The notes below the pieces were generated by a model. It was not told the DNA's origin and did no database searches. It saw nothing but the letters and a program-made list of their open reading frames with translations. DNA of 5,994 nt from Parvularcula sp. (GTDB lineage: Bacteria > Pseudomonadota > Alphaproteobacteria > Caulobacterales > Parvularculaceae): contig DNZB01000067.1 in assembly GCA_003506635.1 (NCBI GenBank), forward strand, positions 5,120 through 11,113, in the 5' to 3' direction. The position numbers and the translations under genes were made by a program. Of this stretch, positions 1 through 5,232 are shown piece by piece. Position 1 is the stretch's first letter, and the number at the start of each line of letters is the position of its first letter.

Positions 1-99
1 CTGAACGGCGTCCTTTTCATCGACCATCTGTCGCGGTTGAAGCGGGACCGGATCATCCGGAAGCTGAAAAAAGATCAGCGACTCGCGCAGCCGGCGTGA
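1..99 (+). CDS. def: Peptide deformylase, C-terminal end (partial, cut by window start)
   Basis: The first frame is open from base 1 to a TGA at 97-99 and gives 32 residues starting LNGVLFIDHLSRLKRDRI. This matches the stretch that directly follows the zinc-binding HExxH motif (usually HEIDHLNG) in peptide deformylase, so the window begins just after the active-site helix motif. The visible part is the rest of that helix and the basic C-terminal tail (KRDRIIRKLKKDQ). The enzyme removes the formyl group from the N-terminal methionine of nascent proteins in the cytoplasm, using a bound metal ion. The identification rests on this short match and on fmt following 59 nt downstream on the same strand, the common def-fmt order. 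The catalytic residues are outside the window, so whether the gene is intact cannot be judged. Confidence 0.88.
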   Translation: MNGVLFIDHLSRLKRDRIIRKLKKDQRLAQPA

Positions 100-144
100 T
101 CGCATTTTAACCATACGCTGCGGCGCGAAGGGCACGCCTCTTTT

Positions 145-150
145 GGAGAA
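145..150 (+). promoter_or_regulatory. Ribosome binding site that decides the fmt TTG start
   Basis: GGAGAA at 145-150 lies 8 nt before the TTG at 159. It is the only good Shine-Dalgarno match between def and fmt. It supports TTG rather than the in-frame ATG at residue 6, which would remove the start of the conserved N-terminal strand (RFVFMGTP). Confidence 0.7.
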
Positions 151-158
151 TTCCGCCG

Positions 159-1088
159 TTGCGATTCGTCTTTATGGGAACTCCGGCCTTTGCGGCGCGG
201 GCGCTTGAGGCGCTGATTGAAGCGCGCGCCGACATCGCCGCCGTTTACACGCGCCCGCCGCAGCCCGCCGGGCGCGGCAGGAAGGAAACGCCCTCCCCCG
301 TTCATGCGCTCGCCTTGCGCCACGGCCTGCGCGTGCTGACGCCGAAAGGCTTCAAAAAGGATGCAGTGCGCGCCGAATTTGCAAGCCTTGACGCCGACGC
401 CGCGATCGTCGTCGCTTATGGCGTGATCTTGCCGCAAGCGGTGCTTGATACGCCGCGCCTTGGCTGTTTCAACATCCATGGCTCGCTGCTGCCGCGCTGG
501 CGGGGCGCTGCGCCCATTCAGCGCGCGATCATGGCAGGCGACACGCAAACCGGCGTCGAGATCATGAAGATGGACGCGGGCCTCGACACCGGGCCCGTCG
601 CGATGACGCGCAAGGTCGAGGTCCGGCCTGACGATACGGCAGGAACGCTGCACGACCGCATGGCCGAGGCGGGCGCGGGTCTGCTCAAGGAATTTGTCGC
701 GGCGCTTGAGAAGGGCGATGTGCGTCTTGCGCCGCAGGCGTCAGAAGGCGCGATCTATGCGGAAAAGATCACGCCCGCCGAAGCGCGAATCGACTGGTCG
801 GCGCCGGCGCGCGTCGTCGATCGCCGTATTCGCGGGCTGTCGCCCTTTCCGGGCGCCTGGTTCGAAGCGGACGGCGGCAAGGGGCCCGAGCGCGTGAAGG
901 CGCTGGCCTCGCGTGTAGCGGACGGGCGCGGCGCGCCCGGAACCGTGCTGCGCGCCGATGACCGCCTGATCATCGCATGCGACGACGGCGCGGTCGAATT
1001 GCTGACGCTGCAACGCCCTGGGAAATCGCCGCTGCCGGCGGAAGCGGCGCTGCGCGGATTTGCCTTGCGCGCCGGCGCGCGGCTTTAG
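159..1088 (+). CDS. fmt: Methionyl-tRNA formyltransferase
   Basis: This gene encodes 309 residues, the normal family length. The enzyme transfers a formyl group from 10-formyltetrahydrofolate to the amino group of Met-tRNAfMet, making the initiator tRNA. The N-terminal Rossmann-like catalytic domain starts with [11 protein letters not shown] (2-12). It carries the formyltransferase signature [17 protein letters not shown] (105-121), including the catalytic Asn105 and His107, and the catalytic Asp143 in MDAGLDTGP (138-146). The linker [14 protein letters not shown] (200-213) leads into the C-terminal tRNA-binding domain, with [10 protein letters not shown] at 225-234 and [11 protein letters not shown] at 284-294. 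The start is TTG, chosen because it restores the conserved N-terminus and has GGAG 10 nt upstream. It follows def by 59 nt and its stop lies 2 nt before truA, so the three are probably one operon. No motif is missing. Confidence 0.97.
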   Translation: MRFVFMGTPAFAARALEALIEARADIAAVYTRPPQPAGRGRKETPSPVHALALRHGLRVLTPKGFKKDAVRAEFASLDADAAIVVAYGVILPQAVLDTPRLGCFNIHGSLLPRWRGAAPIQRAIMAGDTQTGVEIMKMDAGLDTGPVAMTRKVEVRPDDTAGTLHDRMAEAGAGLLKEFVAALEKGDVRLAPQASEGAIYAEKITPAEARIDWSAPARVVDRRIRGLSPFPGAWFEADGGKGPERVKALASRVADGRGAPGTVLRADDRLIIACDDGAVELLTLQRPGKSPLPAEAALRGFALRAGARL

Positions 1089-1090
1089 CG

Positions 1091-1831
1091 ATGCCGCGCT
1101 ACAAGGTCATTCTCGAATTCGACGGCGGGCCCTTCGTCGGCTGGCAGGCGCAAGCGAACGGGCGCGCCGTGCAGCAGGCGCTTGAAGACGCGGTGGTCAA
1201 ATTCTCCGGTGAAACCGTCACGGTGTTTTCGGCGGGTCGCACGGACGCCGGGGTCCATGCGCTGGCGATGCCGGCGCATTTTGATCTTGAGCGCCCGCGC
1301 GATCCCGGCGTCATTCGCGACGCCTTGAATTTCCACTTGAAGCCCGATCCTGTCGCGGTCCTTGAAGCGGAGGAAGTCGCAGCGGATTTTCACACGCGTT
1401 TTTCCGCGACCGCGCGGCGCTATCGCTATCGCATTGTCAATCGCCGCGCGCCCTTGACGCTCGAAGCCGGACGCGCCTGGCGCCTCGCCCCGCCGATCGA
1501 CGCCGACGCGATGAACCGGGCGGCGCAGGTCCTCGTCGGCCGGCATGATTTCACAACCTTCCGCGCTTCGACCTGTCAGGCGGCGACGCCTGTCAAGACG
1601 CTGAATTCGATCGCGGTCGACCGGCGCGGCGACGACGTTTTCATCGAAACCGCGGCGCGCTCGTTCCTGCACCATCAGGTCCGCTCGATGGCGGGCGCGC
1701 TCGCTGAGGTCGGAATGGGGCGGTGGAGCGTCGCTGATTTCGAAGCCGCGTTCCGCGCGGCGGACCGGACAAGATGCGCGCAAGTCGCGCCGCCTGAAGG
1801 GCTCTATTTCATCGGTGCGGAATACGCCTGA
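1091..1831 (+). CDS. truA: tRNA pseudouridine(38-40) synthase TruA
   Basis: This gene encodes 246 residues, a typical TruA length. The enzyme isomerises uridine to pseudouridine at positions 38-40 of the tRNA anticodon arm. Visible motifs in order are the N-terminal RYKVILEFDGGPFVGWQ (3-19), the catalytic loop GRTDAGVHA (49-57) with nucleophile Asp52, FHTRFSATARRYRYRI (100-115) with the conserved Tyr111, GRHDFTTFRA (150-159), SFLHHQVRSMAGALAEVG (191-208) and the closing EGLYFIGAEY. An in-frame ATG lies 114 nt upstream inside fmt (977). It is rejected because the family begins at MPRYKV and the extra 38 residues are arginine- and alanine-rich shadow coding. The ATG at 1091 has no clear Shine-Dalgarno sequence and sits 2 nt after the fmt TAG, which suggests translation by re-initiation from fmt (inference). 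Confidence 0.96.
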   Translation: MPRYKVILEFDGGPFVGWQAQANGRAVQQALEDAVVKFSGETVTVFSAGRTDAGVHALAMPAHFDLERPRDPGVIRDALNFHLKPDPVAVLEAEEVAADFHTRFSATARRYRYRIVNRRAPLTLEAGRAWRLAPPIDADAMNRAAQVLVGRHDFTTFRASTCQAATPVKTLNSIAVDRRGDDVFIETAARSFLHHQVRSMAGALAEVGMGRWSVADFEAAFRAADRTRCAQVAPPEGLYFIGAEYA

Positions 1832-1913
1832 CCGACGCTCCCGCCCCGGATATGCTTCGGCGTCCCCCGGCGAAGGCGATCTTTCTGCGCGGTCAAAGCG
1901 TCCCGAAGAACGG
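1832..1913. other. Convergent intergenic gap between truA and dapE
   Basis: These 82 nt separate the 3' ends of two convergent genes. I looked for a shared terminator. Only a weak CTTCG/CGAAG pairing near 1855-1875 and a distant CTTCGG/CCGAAG pair are present, and neither is followed by a T-run. Termination here is probably Rho-dependent or lies in the neighbouring coding sequence. Confidence 0.5.
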
Positions 1914-3080
1914 TCACGGGCGCGGCGCGCCGAACGCTGCGAAATACCGCTCGAGGATGAGCGCATAAATCCCGGCGAGCGCCTTGATGTCGGCGAGGCT
2001 CGCATGTTCGTCGATCTTGTGGATCGACTGGCCGACAAGGCCGAATTCGCAGACCGGCGCAATGTTCTTGATGAAGCGCGCATCGGACGTGCCGCCCGTC
2101 GTCGAGCGTTCCGGCGTCAGGCCTGTCCGGTCGCGCACGGCGGTTTCGATCAGCGACAGGAACGCCGCGTCGGTGGTCAAAAAGGCCTCGCCCGAACAGA
2201 TCGCGGTCAATTCATATGCCGCGCCGGGCGCGGCGGCGGTGATGCGGCGATGCAGCTCCGCTTCAAGGCTCGCGGCGGTCCAGTTGGGATTGAAACGAAT
2301 GTTGAACCGCGCCGACGCGCGCGCGGGAATGACGTTATGGGCCGTATTGCCGGCATGGACGTCCGTCGCCTGCAAGCTCGACGGCTGAAATCGCTCATAG
2401 CCGTCGTCGAGCGGGGGTTCCGACAGGGCAAGCAGCATTTTCAACAGCGGCGGAATGGGATTTTGCGCGCGCTGCGGATAAGCGACGTGCCCTTGCCGGC
2501 CGGCGACGCTCAAGACGCAATTCATGCTGCCGCGCCGGCCGACCTTGATCATGTCGCCAAGACGCTCGTTCGATGACGGCTCGCCGACAAGGCAATGGTC
2601 AATGCGCTCGCCTGCGCTGGCCATCCAGTCGAGCATGCGCCGCGTGCCGTTGATCGCCGGGCCTTCTTCGTCGCCGGTGATGATAAGGACGATCGATCCA
2701 TCGACGCCGGACCTGATCGCGCGTTCGGCTGCCGCGACGAAAGCGGCGATGCCGCCCTTCATGTCAGCGGCGCCGCGGCCCCAGAGAACGCCGTCCTCGA
2801 CAATCGCCTCGAAGGGCGGGCGCGACCAGTCGGGAAGGGGGCCCGGCGGCACCACATCCGTGTGCCCGGCATAAGCGAAGACCGGCCCCCCGCGACCCCA
2901 GCGGGCATAGAGATTGTCGACCGCGTCGGCGCCCTCTTCCGCGAACACCATCCTTGTACAGACGAACCCGATCCGCGTCAGCGCGGCTTCGAGAACGTCG
3001 AGCGCGCCCTCGTCGCGCGGCGTCACGGACGGGCGCCGTATCATCGCGCGCGCAAGCTCAACAGGGTCGATCGTCGTCAT
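1914..3080 (-). CDS. dapE: Succinyl-diaminopimelate desuccinylase
   Basis: This gene encodes 388 residues of the M20 metallopeptidase family, the usual DapE length. The enzyme hydrolyses N-succinyl-LL-2,6-diaminopimelate to LL-diaminopimelate and succinate, for lysine and peptidoglycan synthesis. All expected di-zinc site residues are visible: AGHTDVVPPGPLPDW (71-85) with ligand His73 and Asp75, GRGAADMKGG (101-110) with bridging Asp106, GDEEGPAINGT (136-146) with general base Glu138 and ligand Glu139, GEPSS (166-170) with Glu167, and DEHA (357-360) with His359. TGGTSDARF (328-336) is the substrate-binding loop typical of DapE and helps separate it from ArgE and carboxypeptidase relatives. 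The start is ATG at 3080. An in-frame TAA at 3090-3092 rules out a longer protein, and the next ATG (residue 13) would cut into the first helix. No Shine-Dalgarno sequence precedes the start. The gene is convergent with truA and divergent from the cupin gene. Confidence 0.96.
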   Translation of the reverse strand: MTTIDPVELARAMIRRPSVTPRDEGALDVLEAALTRIGFVCTRMVFAEEGADAVDNLYARWGRGGPVFAYAGHTDVVPPGPLPDWSRPPFEAIVEDGVLWGRGAADMKGGIAAFVAAAERAIRSGVDGSIVLIITGDEEGPAINGTRRMLDWMASAGERIDHCLVGEPSSNERLGDMIKVGRRGSMNCVLSVAGRQGHVAYPQRAQNPIPPLLKMLLALSEPPLDDGYERFQPSSLQATDVHAGNTAHNVIPARASARFNIRFNPNWTAASLEAELHRRITAAAPGAAYELTAICSGEAFLTTDAAFLSLIETAVRDRTGLTPERSTTGGTSDARFIKNIAPVCEFGLVGQSIHKIDEHASLADIKALAGIYALILERYFAAFGAPRP

Positions 3081-3171
3081 ATGGATTGGTTAGACTAACG
3101 CGCGGATCAGAAAAAGGCGGCTTGACGGGGCCCCGGCGCGGGCGTCCTTTCGCCGGAAAGGGAGGCCCGGA
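3081..3171. promoter_or_regulatory. Divergent dapE/cupin intergenic region (probable promoters, not resolved)
   Basis: These 91 nt separate two divergent starts, so promoters for both genes are expected here. A small inverted repeat, GTTAG-A-CTAAC, lies at 3089-3099, only 9 nt from the dapE ATG. A TTGACG hexamer at 3122-3127 could be a -35 element for the cupin, but nothing like TATAAT follows at the right distance (TCCTTT at 3145-3150 is the best position). AAGGGAGG at 3158-3165 is the strong cupin ribosome binding site. No promoter can be named with certainty. Confidence 0.4.
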
Positions 3172-3636
3172 ATGCCCAAGATCGATATCGCCGCCATTCC
3201 CGTCGTCGCGCTCACCGGCTACCCGGCGCCATACCGGCATGTCGTCAACGGGCGCTCCAGGCAGCGCCTCGGCGACGCCGGCGGGATCACGCAATATGGC
3301 GTCAACCTGACGCGCCTCAAACCGGGCGCGGCTTCGGCGCTGCGCCATTGGCACCAGACTGAAGACGAGTTCGTCTTCATGGTCGAGGGCGAAGCGACGC
3401 TGATCGAGGATGACGGCGAAACGCCGCTGAAGGCAGGCGAGGCGGCGGCGTTTCCGGCGGGCGCAGCCGTCGGGCACCATCTCGTCAATCGTTCGGGCGC
3501 GGACGCCGTCTATCTTGAAATCGGGACGCGGACGACGGCGGACCGCGTCACCTATACCGATCCCTCGATCGATCTTGTCTGCGTCGATCGGGACGGGGCG
3601 AGCGTCTATCTCAAACGGTCCGGTGAACCGTGGTGA
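3172..3636 (+). CDS. Cupin-domain protein, function unknown
   Basis: This gene encodes 154 residues, a small soluble protein with no signal peptide or membrane segment, so probably cytoplasmic. Both cupin motifs are complete. Motif 1 is HWHQTEDEFVFMVEG (59-73), with metal ligands His59, His61 and Glu66. Motif 2 starts at Gly89, continues through Pro95 and Gly97, and gives His102 and Asn106 in GHHLVN (101-106). A metal-binding double-stranded beta-barrel is therefore likely. The sequence resembles the widespread uncharacterised proteobacterial cupins that begin MPKID and contain GYPAP, RQRLGDAGG and AVYLEIGTR. The substrate is not known, and nothing in the sequence identifies an enzyme class. 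The ATG has an excellent Shine-Dalgarno sequence (AAGGGAGG, 6 nt spacing). It is probably a single-gene unit: dapE is divergent, fadL is convergent, and a strong hairpin begins at its stop codon. Confidence 0.9.
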   Translation: MPKIDIAAIPVVALTGYPAPYRHVVNGRSRQRLGDAGGITQYGVNLTRLKPGAASALRHWHQTEDEFVFMVEGEATLIEDDGETPLKAGEAAAFPAGAAVGHHLVNRSGADAVYLEIGTRTTADRVTYTDPSIDLVCVDRDGASVYLKRSGEPW

Positions 3637-3690
3637 GACCTAGAGCGCGTTTCCCGATATGCGAGTCGGGAAACGCGGTCTCGCCTTTTG
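3635..3690 (+). terminator. Probable intrinsic terminator of the cupin gene (left hairpin of the palindromic element)
   Basis: CGCGTTTCCCGA at 3646-3657 pairs perfectly with TCGGGAAACGCG at 3666-3677, a 12-bp stem with an 8-nt loop. Below it, GAGAC (3635-3639) can pair with GTCTC (3678-3682), leaving a 6-nt bulge (CTAGAG) on the left. This lengthens the stem to about 17 bp and overlaps the cupin TGA. TTTT at 3686-3689 follows shortly after the stem. The T-run is short, so strength is uncertain. Read on the minus strand, no T-run follows the stem. Confidence 0.6.
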
Positions 3691-3745
3691 TTCGGCCGCG
3701 CGTCTTGTCCGAAAACCGCTTCGCACTTTTCGGAACGCGCTCTAG
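3640..3745. repeat. Compound palindromic intergenic element with inverted ends
   Basis: The element is bounded by imperfect inverted ends: CTAGAGCGCGTTTCC (3640-3654) and GGAACGCGCTCTAG (3732-3745), which differ by one extra T in the left copy. Inside are two hairpins. The left one is a 12-bp stem at 3646-3677. The right one pairs TCCGAAAA (3708-3715) with TTTTCGGA (3727-3734) and, beyond a 4-nt bulge, GCGCGT (3698-3703) with ACGCGC (3735-3740). From memory, elements with CTAGAGCGCGTT ends and a CCGAAAA stem are common between genes in alphaproteobacterial genomes. This window has one copy, so dispersal is inferred, not seen. The right end overlaps the fadL stop codon. Possible roles are transcript ends or mRNA stability, or it is simply a non-autonomous mobile palindrome. 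Confidence 0.75.
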
Positions 3746-5088
3746 AATTTGAAGCGCGAGCGCAGCGACACCGTGTAGGTGTCGACATTGACGTCAGCGG
3801 TCAGCGCGCCGCGCAGGAAGTCTCCCGGCGCGGTCCCATCGAGCCGGATTTCACGCGTCTTCGGCGCGACGTTGAGGCCGGCGGCGAGATCGACGGTCAG
3901 CCGGTCGCTGAACGCATGAGAGACGCCGGCGTTGAGCCAGCGGCGGTCGGTGTCGGGAATGCGCGGCCCCGCGAATTGGTCCGTCACCGGCGTTTCGTCA
4001 TAGGCGAAGCCGGCGCGCAGCGCGGTCGCGTCACTCGCCTGATATTCAGCGCCGATCCCGAAGGACCAGCTGTCATCCCAGTTCGCGGTGATGATTTCGG
4101 GGGGCTGCGCCGGATTGGCGAAGTCGAGCACGAACTGGTCAAAAACCGACCAATTCGTCAGCGCGACCGACGCAAGCAGCGTAACGCGCTCCGATACGTC
4201 CGCCGACGCGCCCAGCGAATAGGAGGCGGGAAGGCGCAATGTCGAGGTGAAATCAGTGTCAGCGAAAAGTCCGACAGCGCCGTTAAGAACGGCGGCGGCG
4301 GGGCTTCCCGCAATGTCGAACGTCGCCTCGCCGTTGAAATCATGCTCGATCTTCGAGGCGTAGCTGAAGCCGAGGCGGAACCCGTCGACGGGCTCAACCT
4401 GCGCGCCCGCGAGAAAGCCGATCGCGACGTCATCGGCCTTGAACTCCGCGAAGAGATCGCTCGACCCCGGCGCAAAGCCCGGAATCGTGTTGAGGAACGC
4501 CACGCCGCCGGCGTCGACGACCTGCGACACGGTCAAGTCAGCATACTGAATTCTAAGGCTCGCCCCGATCGCGATCCGGTCGGTGACCTCATAGGCCGCG
4601 GTCGGCGCGACAGCGATGGTGAGAAGGTCGGCGTCCTGCGCGTAATAGCGCGCGGCGGAAGCGACGTCATATTCGCTTCTAAGGCCGAAGGGAGAGGTGA
4701 TCGTAAGGCCAAGCGTCAGGCGGTCTGAAACCGGGAAGGCGATCGCCGACGCCGGCACGAATGCGACCGGCAAAACGCCGTCATCCGCCGAAAGGCCGGA
4801 CGCCGGGAAGGCGCCGAGCAAGGTCGCGCTGGCGTTCTCATAGCCCGTCTTGCCGAAGAGCACGGTCGCGTTGGCTGAGAATTCAGCGCGGTCAAGGCCC
4901 GCCAGCGCCGCCGGATTGAACGCGGCGAACCCGGCGTCAGCGCCTTTCGCTTGTGCGCCGGCATAGGCCGCGCCTTGCGCCGCGGCGTTTTGATGTTCAA
5001 CCGCGAACCCGGACGCCAAAGCGCCGCCGGGCGCGGCTGCCAGCGCGCTCGCGGCGAACAGCGAACGCCGCACGAAAGATCGCCGCAT
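3742..5088 (-). CDS. FadL/OmpP1/TodX-family outer-membrane transporter
   Basis: This gene encodes 448 residues from the chosen start. FadL-family proteins are 14-strand outer-membrane beta-barrels that admit long-chain fatty acids or other hydrophobic compounds. A signal peptide is clear: basic RRSFVRR (2-8), an alanine-rich hydrophobic core, and likely cleavage after ALA (23-25). The mature N-terminus, GFAVEHQNAAAQGAAYAG followed by FNPAAL (57-62), has the family's hatch-like start with the NPA motif (58-60). SPFGL (132-136), an NW region with SWSFGIGAEY (340-349), and PRIPDTDRRW (375-384) are also typical. The protein ends in SRFKF, and a terminal Phe is the usual barrel-assembly signal. 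An ATG 57 nt upstream (5145) is possible but would put 19 residues before the signal peptide. The ATG at 5088 has AAGGA 7 nt upstream. The substrate cannot be read from sequence. The TAG stop lies inside the palindromic element. Confidence 0.93.
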   Translation of the reverse strand: MRRSFVRRSLFAASALAAAPGGALASGFAVEHQNAAAQGAAYAGAQAKGADAGFAAFNPAALAGLDRAEFSANATVLFGKTGYENASATLLGAFPASGLSADDGVLPVAFVPASAIAFPVSDRLTLGLTITSPFGLRSEYDVASAARYYAQDADLLTIAVAPTAAYEVTDRIAIGASLRIQYADLTVSQVVDAGGVAFLNTIPGFAPGSSDLFAEFKADDVAIGFLAGAQVEPVDGFRLGFSYASKIEHDFNGEATFDIAGSPAAAVLNGAVGLFADTDFTSTLRLPASYSLGASADVSERVTLLASVALTNWSVFDQFVLDFANPAQPPEIITANWDDSWSFGIGAEYQASDATALRAGFAYDETPVTDQFAGPRIPDTDRRWLNAGVSHAFSDRLTVDLAAGLNVAPKTREIRLDGTAPGDFLRGALTADVNVDTYTVSLRSRFKF

Positions 5089-5095
5089 CGGCCAA

Positions 5096-5100
5096 TCCTT
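5096..5100 (-). promoter_or_regulatory. Ribosome binding site that decides the fadL-like start
   Basis: On the minus strand AAGGA (5100 to 5096) lies 7 nt before the ATG at 5088, giving a protein that starts directly at its signal peptide. The competing ATG at 5145 has AAAAGG 9 nt upstream (5160 to 5155), so it cannot be excluded by ribosome binding alone. The signal-peptide position decides for 5088. Confidence 0.7.
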
Positions 5101-5168
5101 ATTCAAGTTGAACCTCTCACCAGACGCCATGATTGCAGAACTCATTTAATGCAACCTTTTCTTCCCTC

Positions 5169-5188
5169 GGGGGCGATCCCCCTTTTTT
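5169..5188 (+). terminator. Terminator-like hairpin plus T-run on the plus strand
   Basis: GGGGG (5169-5173), a CGAT loop and CCCCC (5178-5182) form a 5-bp all-GC stem, followed directly by six T (5183-5188). This has the shape of an intrinsic terminator reading rightwards. Both flanking genes read leftwards, so it would stop only antisense transcription entering from the fadL side. On the minus strand it is a hairpin in the fadL leader with no following T-run. The stem is short and the match could be chance. Confidence 0.4.
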
Positions 5189-5232
5189 GAACCGGCGACC
5201 GCCGCGGGTCGAGCATGCGGCGCATTCGATGT

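Larger units (their letters stand above)
5089..5232. other. Intergenic region between the kinase-like gene and the fadL-like gene
   Basis: These 144 nt form the leader of the fadL-like gene. They hold the two candidate starts and their ribosome binding sites, a GC hairpin with a T-run on the plus strand (5169-5188), and a G+C-rich stretch near 5193-5207 with a CGGC/GCCG pairing. No T-run follows any hairpin on the minus strand, so read-through from the kinase-like gene is possible. I could not find a convincing -35/-10 pair for fadL. Confidence 0.45.

Noticed and set aside
977..1090. Upstream extension of truA by 38 residues
   Set aside because: It lies inside fmt in another frame, is arginine- and alanine-rich, and the TruA family begins at the MPRYKV position.
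1855..1908. Inverted CTTCGG/CCGAAG pair as a truA or dapE terminator
   Set aside because: The arms are short and more than 40 nt apart, with no T-run on either strand.
1085..2083. A 332-codon open frame on the minus strand opposite truA
   Set aside because: It overlaps truA and the end of dapE and is arginine-rich with no family resemblance. It is a shadow of GC-rich coding sequence.
1815..2576. A 253-codon open frame on the plus strand opposite dapE
   Set aside because: It is antisense to dapE, which has a full set of catalytic residues. Its composition is that of a reversed-frame shadow.
3122..3150. TTGACG as a -35 element for the cupin gene
   Set aside because: No hexamer resembling TATAAT is found 16-18 nt downstream, and a single six-base match in GC-rich DNA is weak evidence.
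3640..3745. Miniature transposon with target-site duplication
   Set aside because: The ends are inverted repeats, but the flanking bases show no convincing direct duplication and no transposase is nearby, so it is kept as a palindromic repeat only.
3688..4728. A 346-codon open frame on the plus strand opposite the fadL-like gene
   Set aside because: It is antisense to a well-supported FadL-family gene, is rich in Arg, Gly and Glu as expected from reversed GC-rich codons, has no recognisable domain, and its start lies within the palindromic element.
5089..5145. N-terminal extension of the FadL-like protein from the ATG at 5145
   Set aside because: It would place 19 polar residues before a standard signal peptide. 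The ATG at 5088 has its own good ribosome site. The extension is not fully excluded because 5145 also has a purine-rich site.
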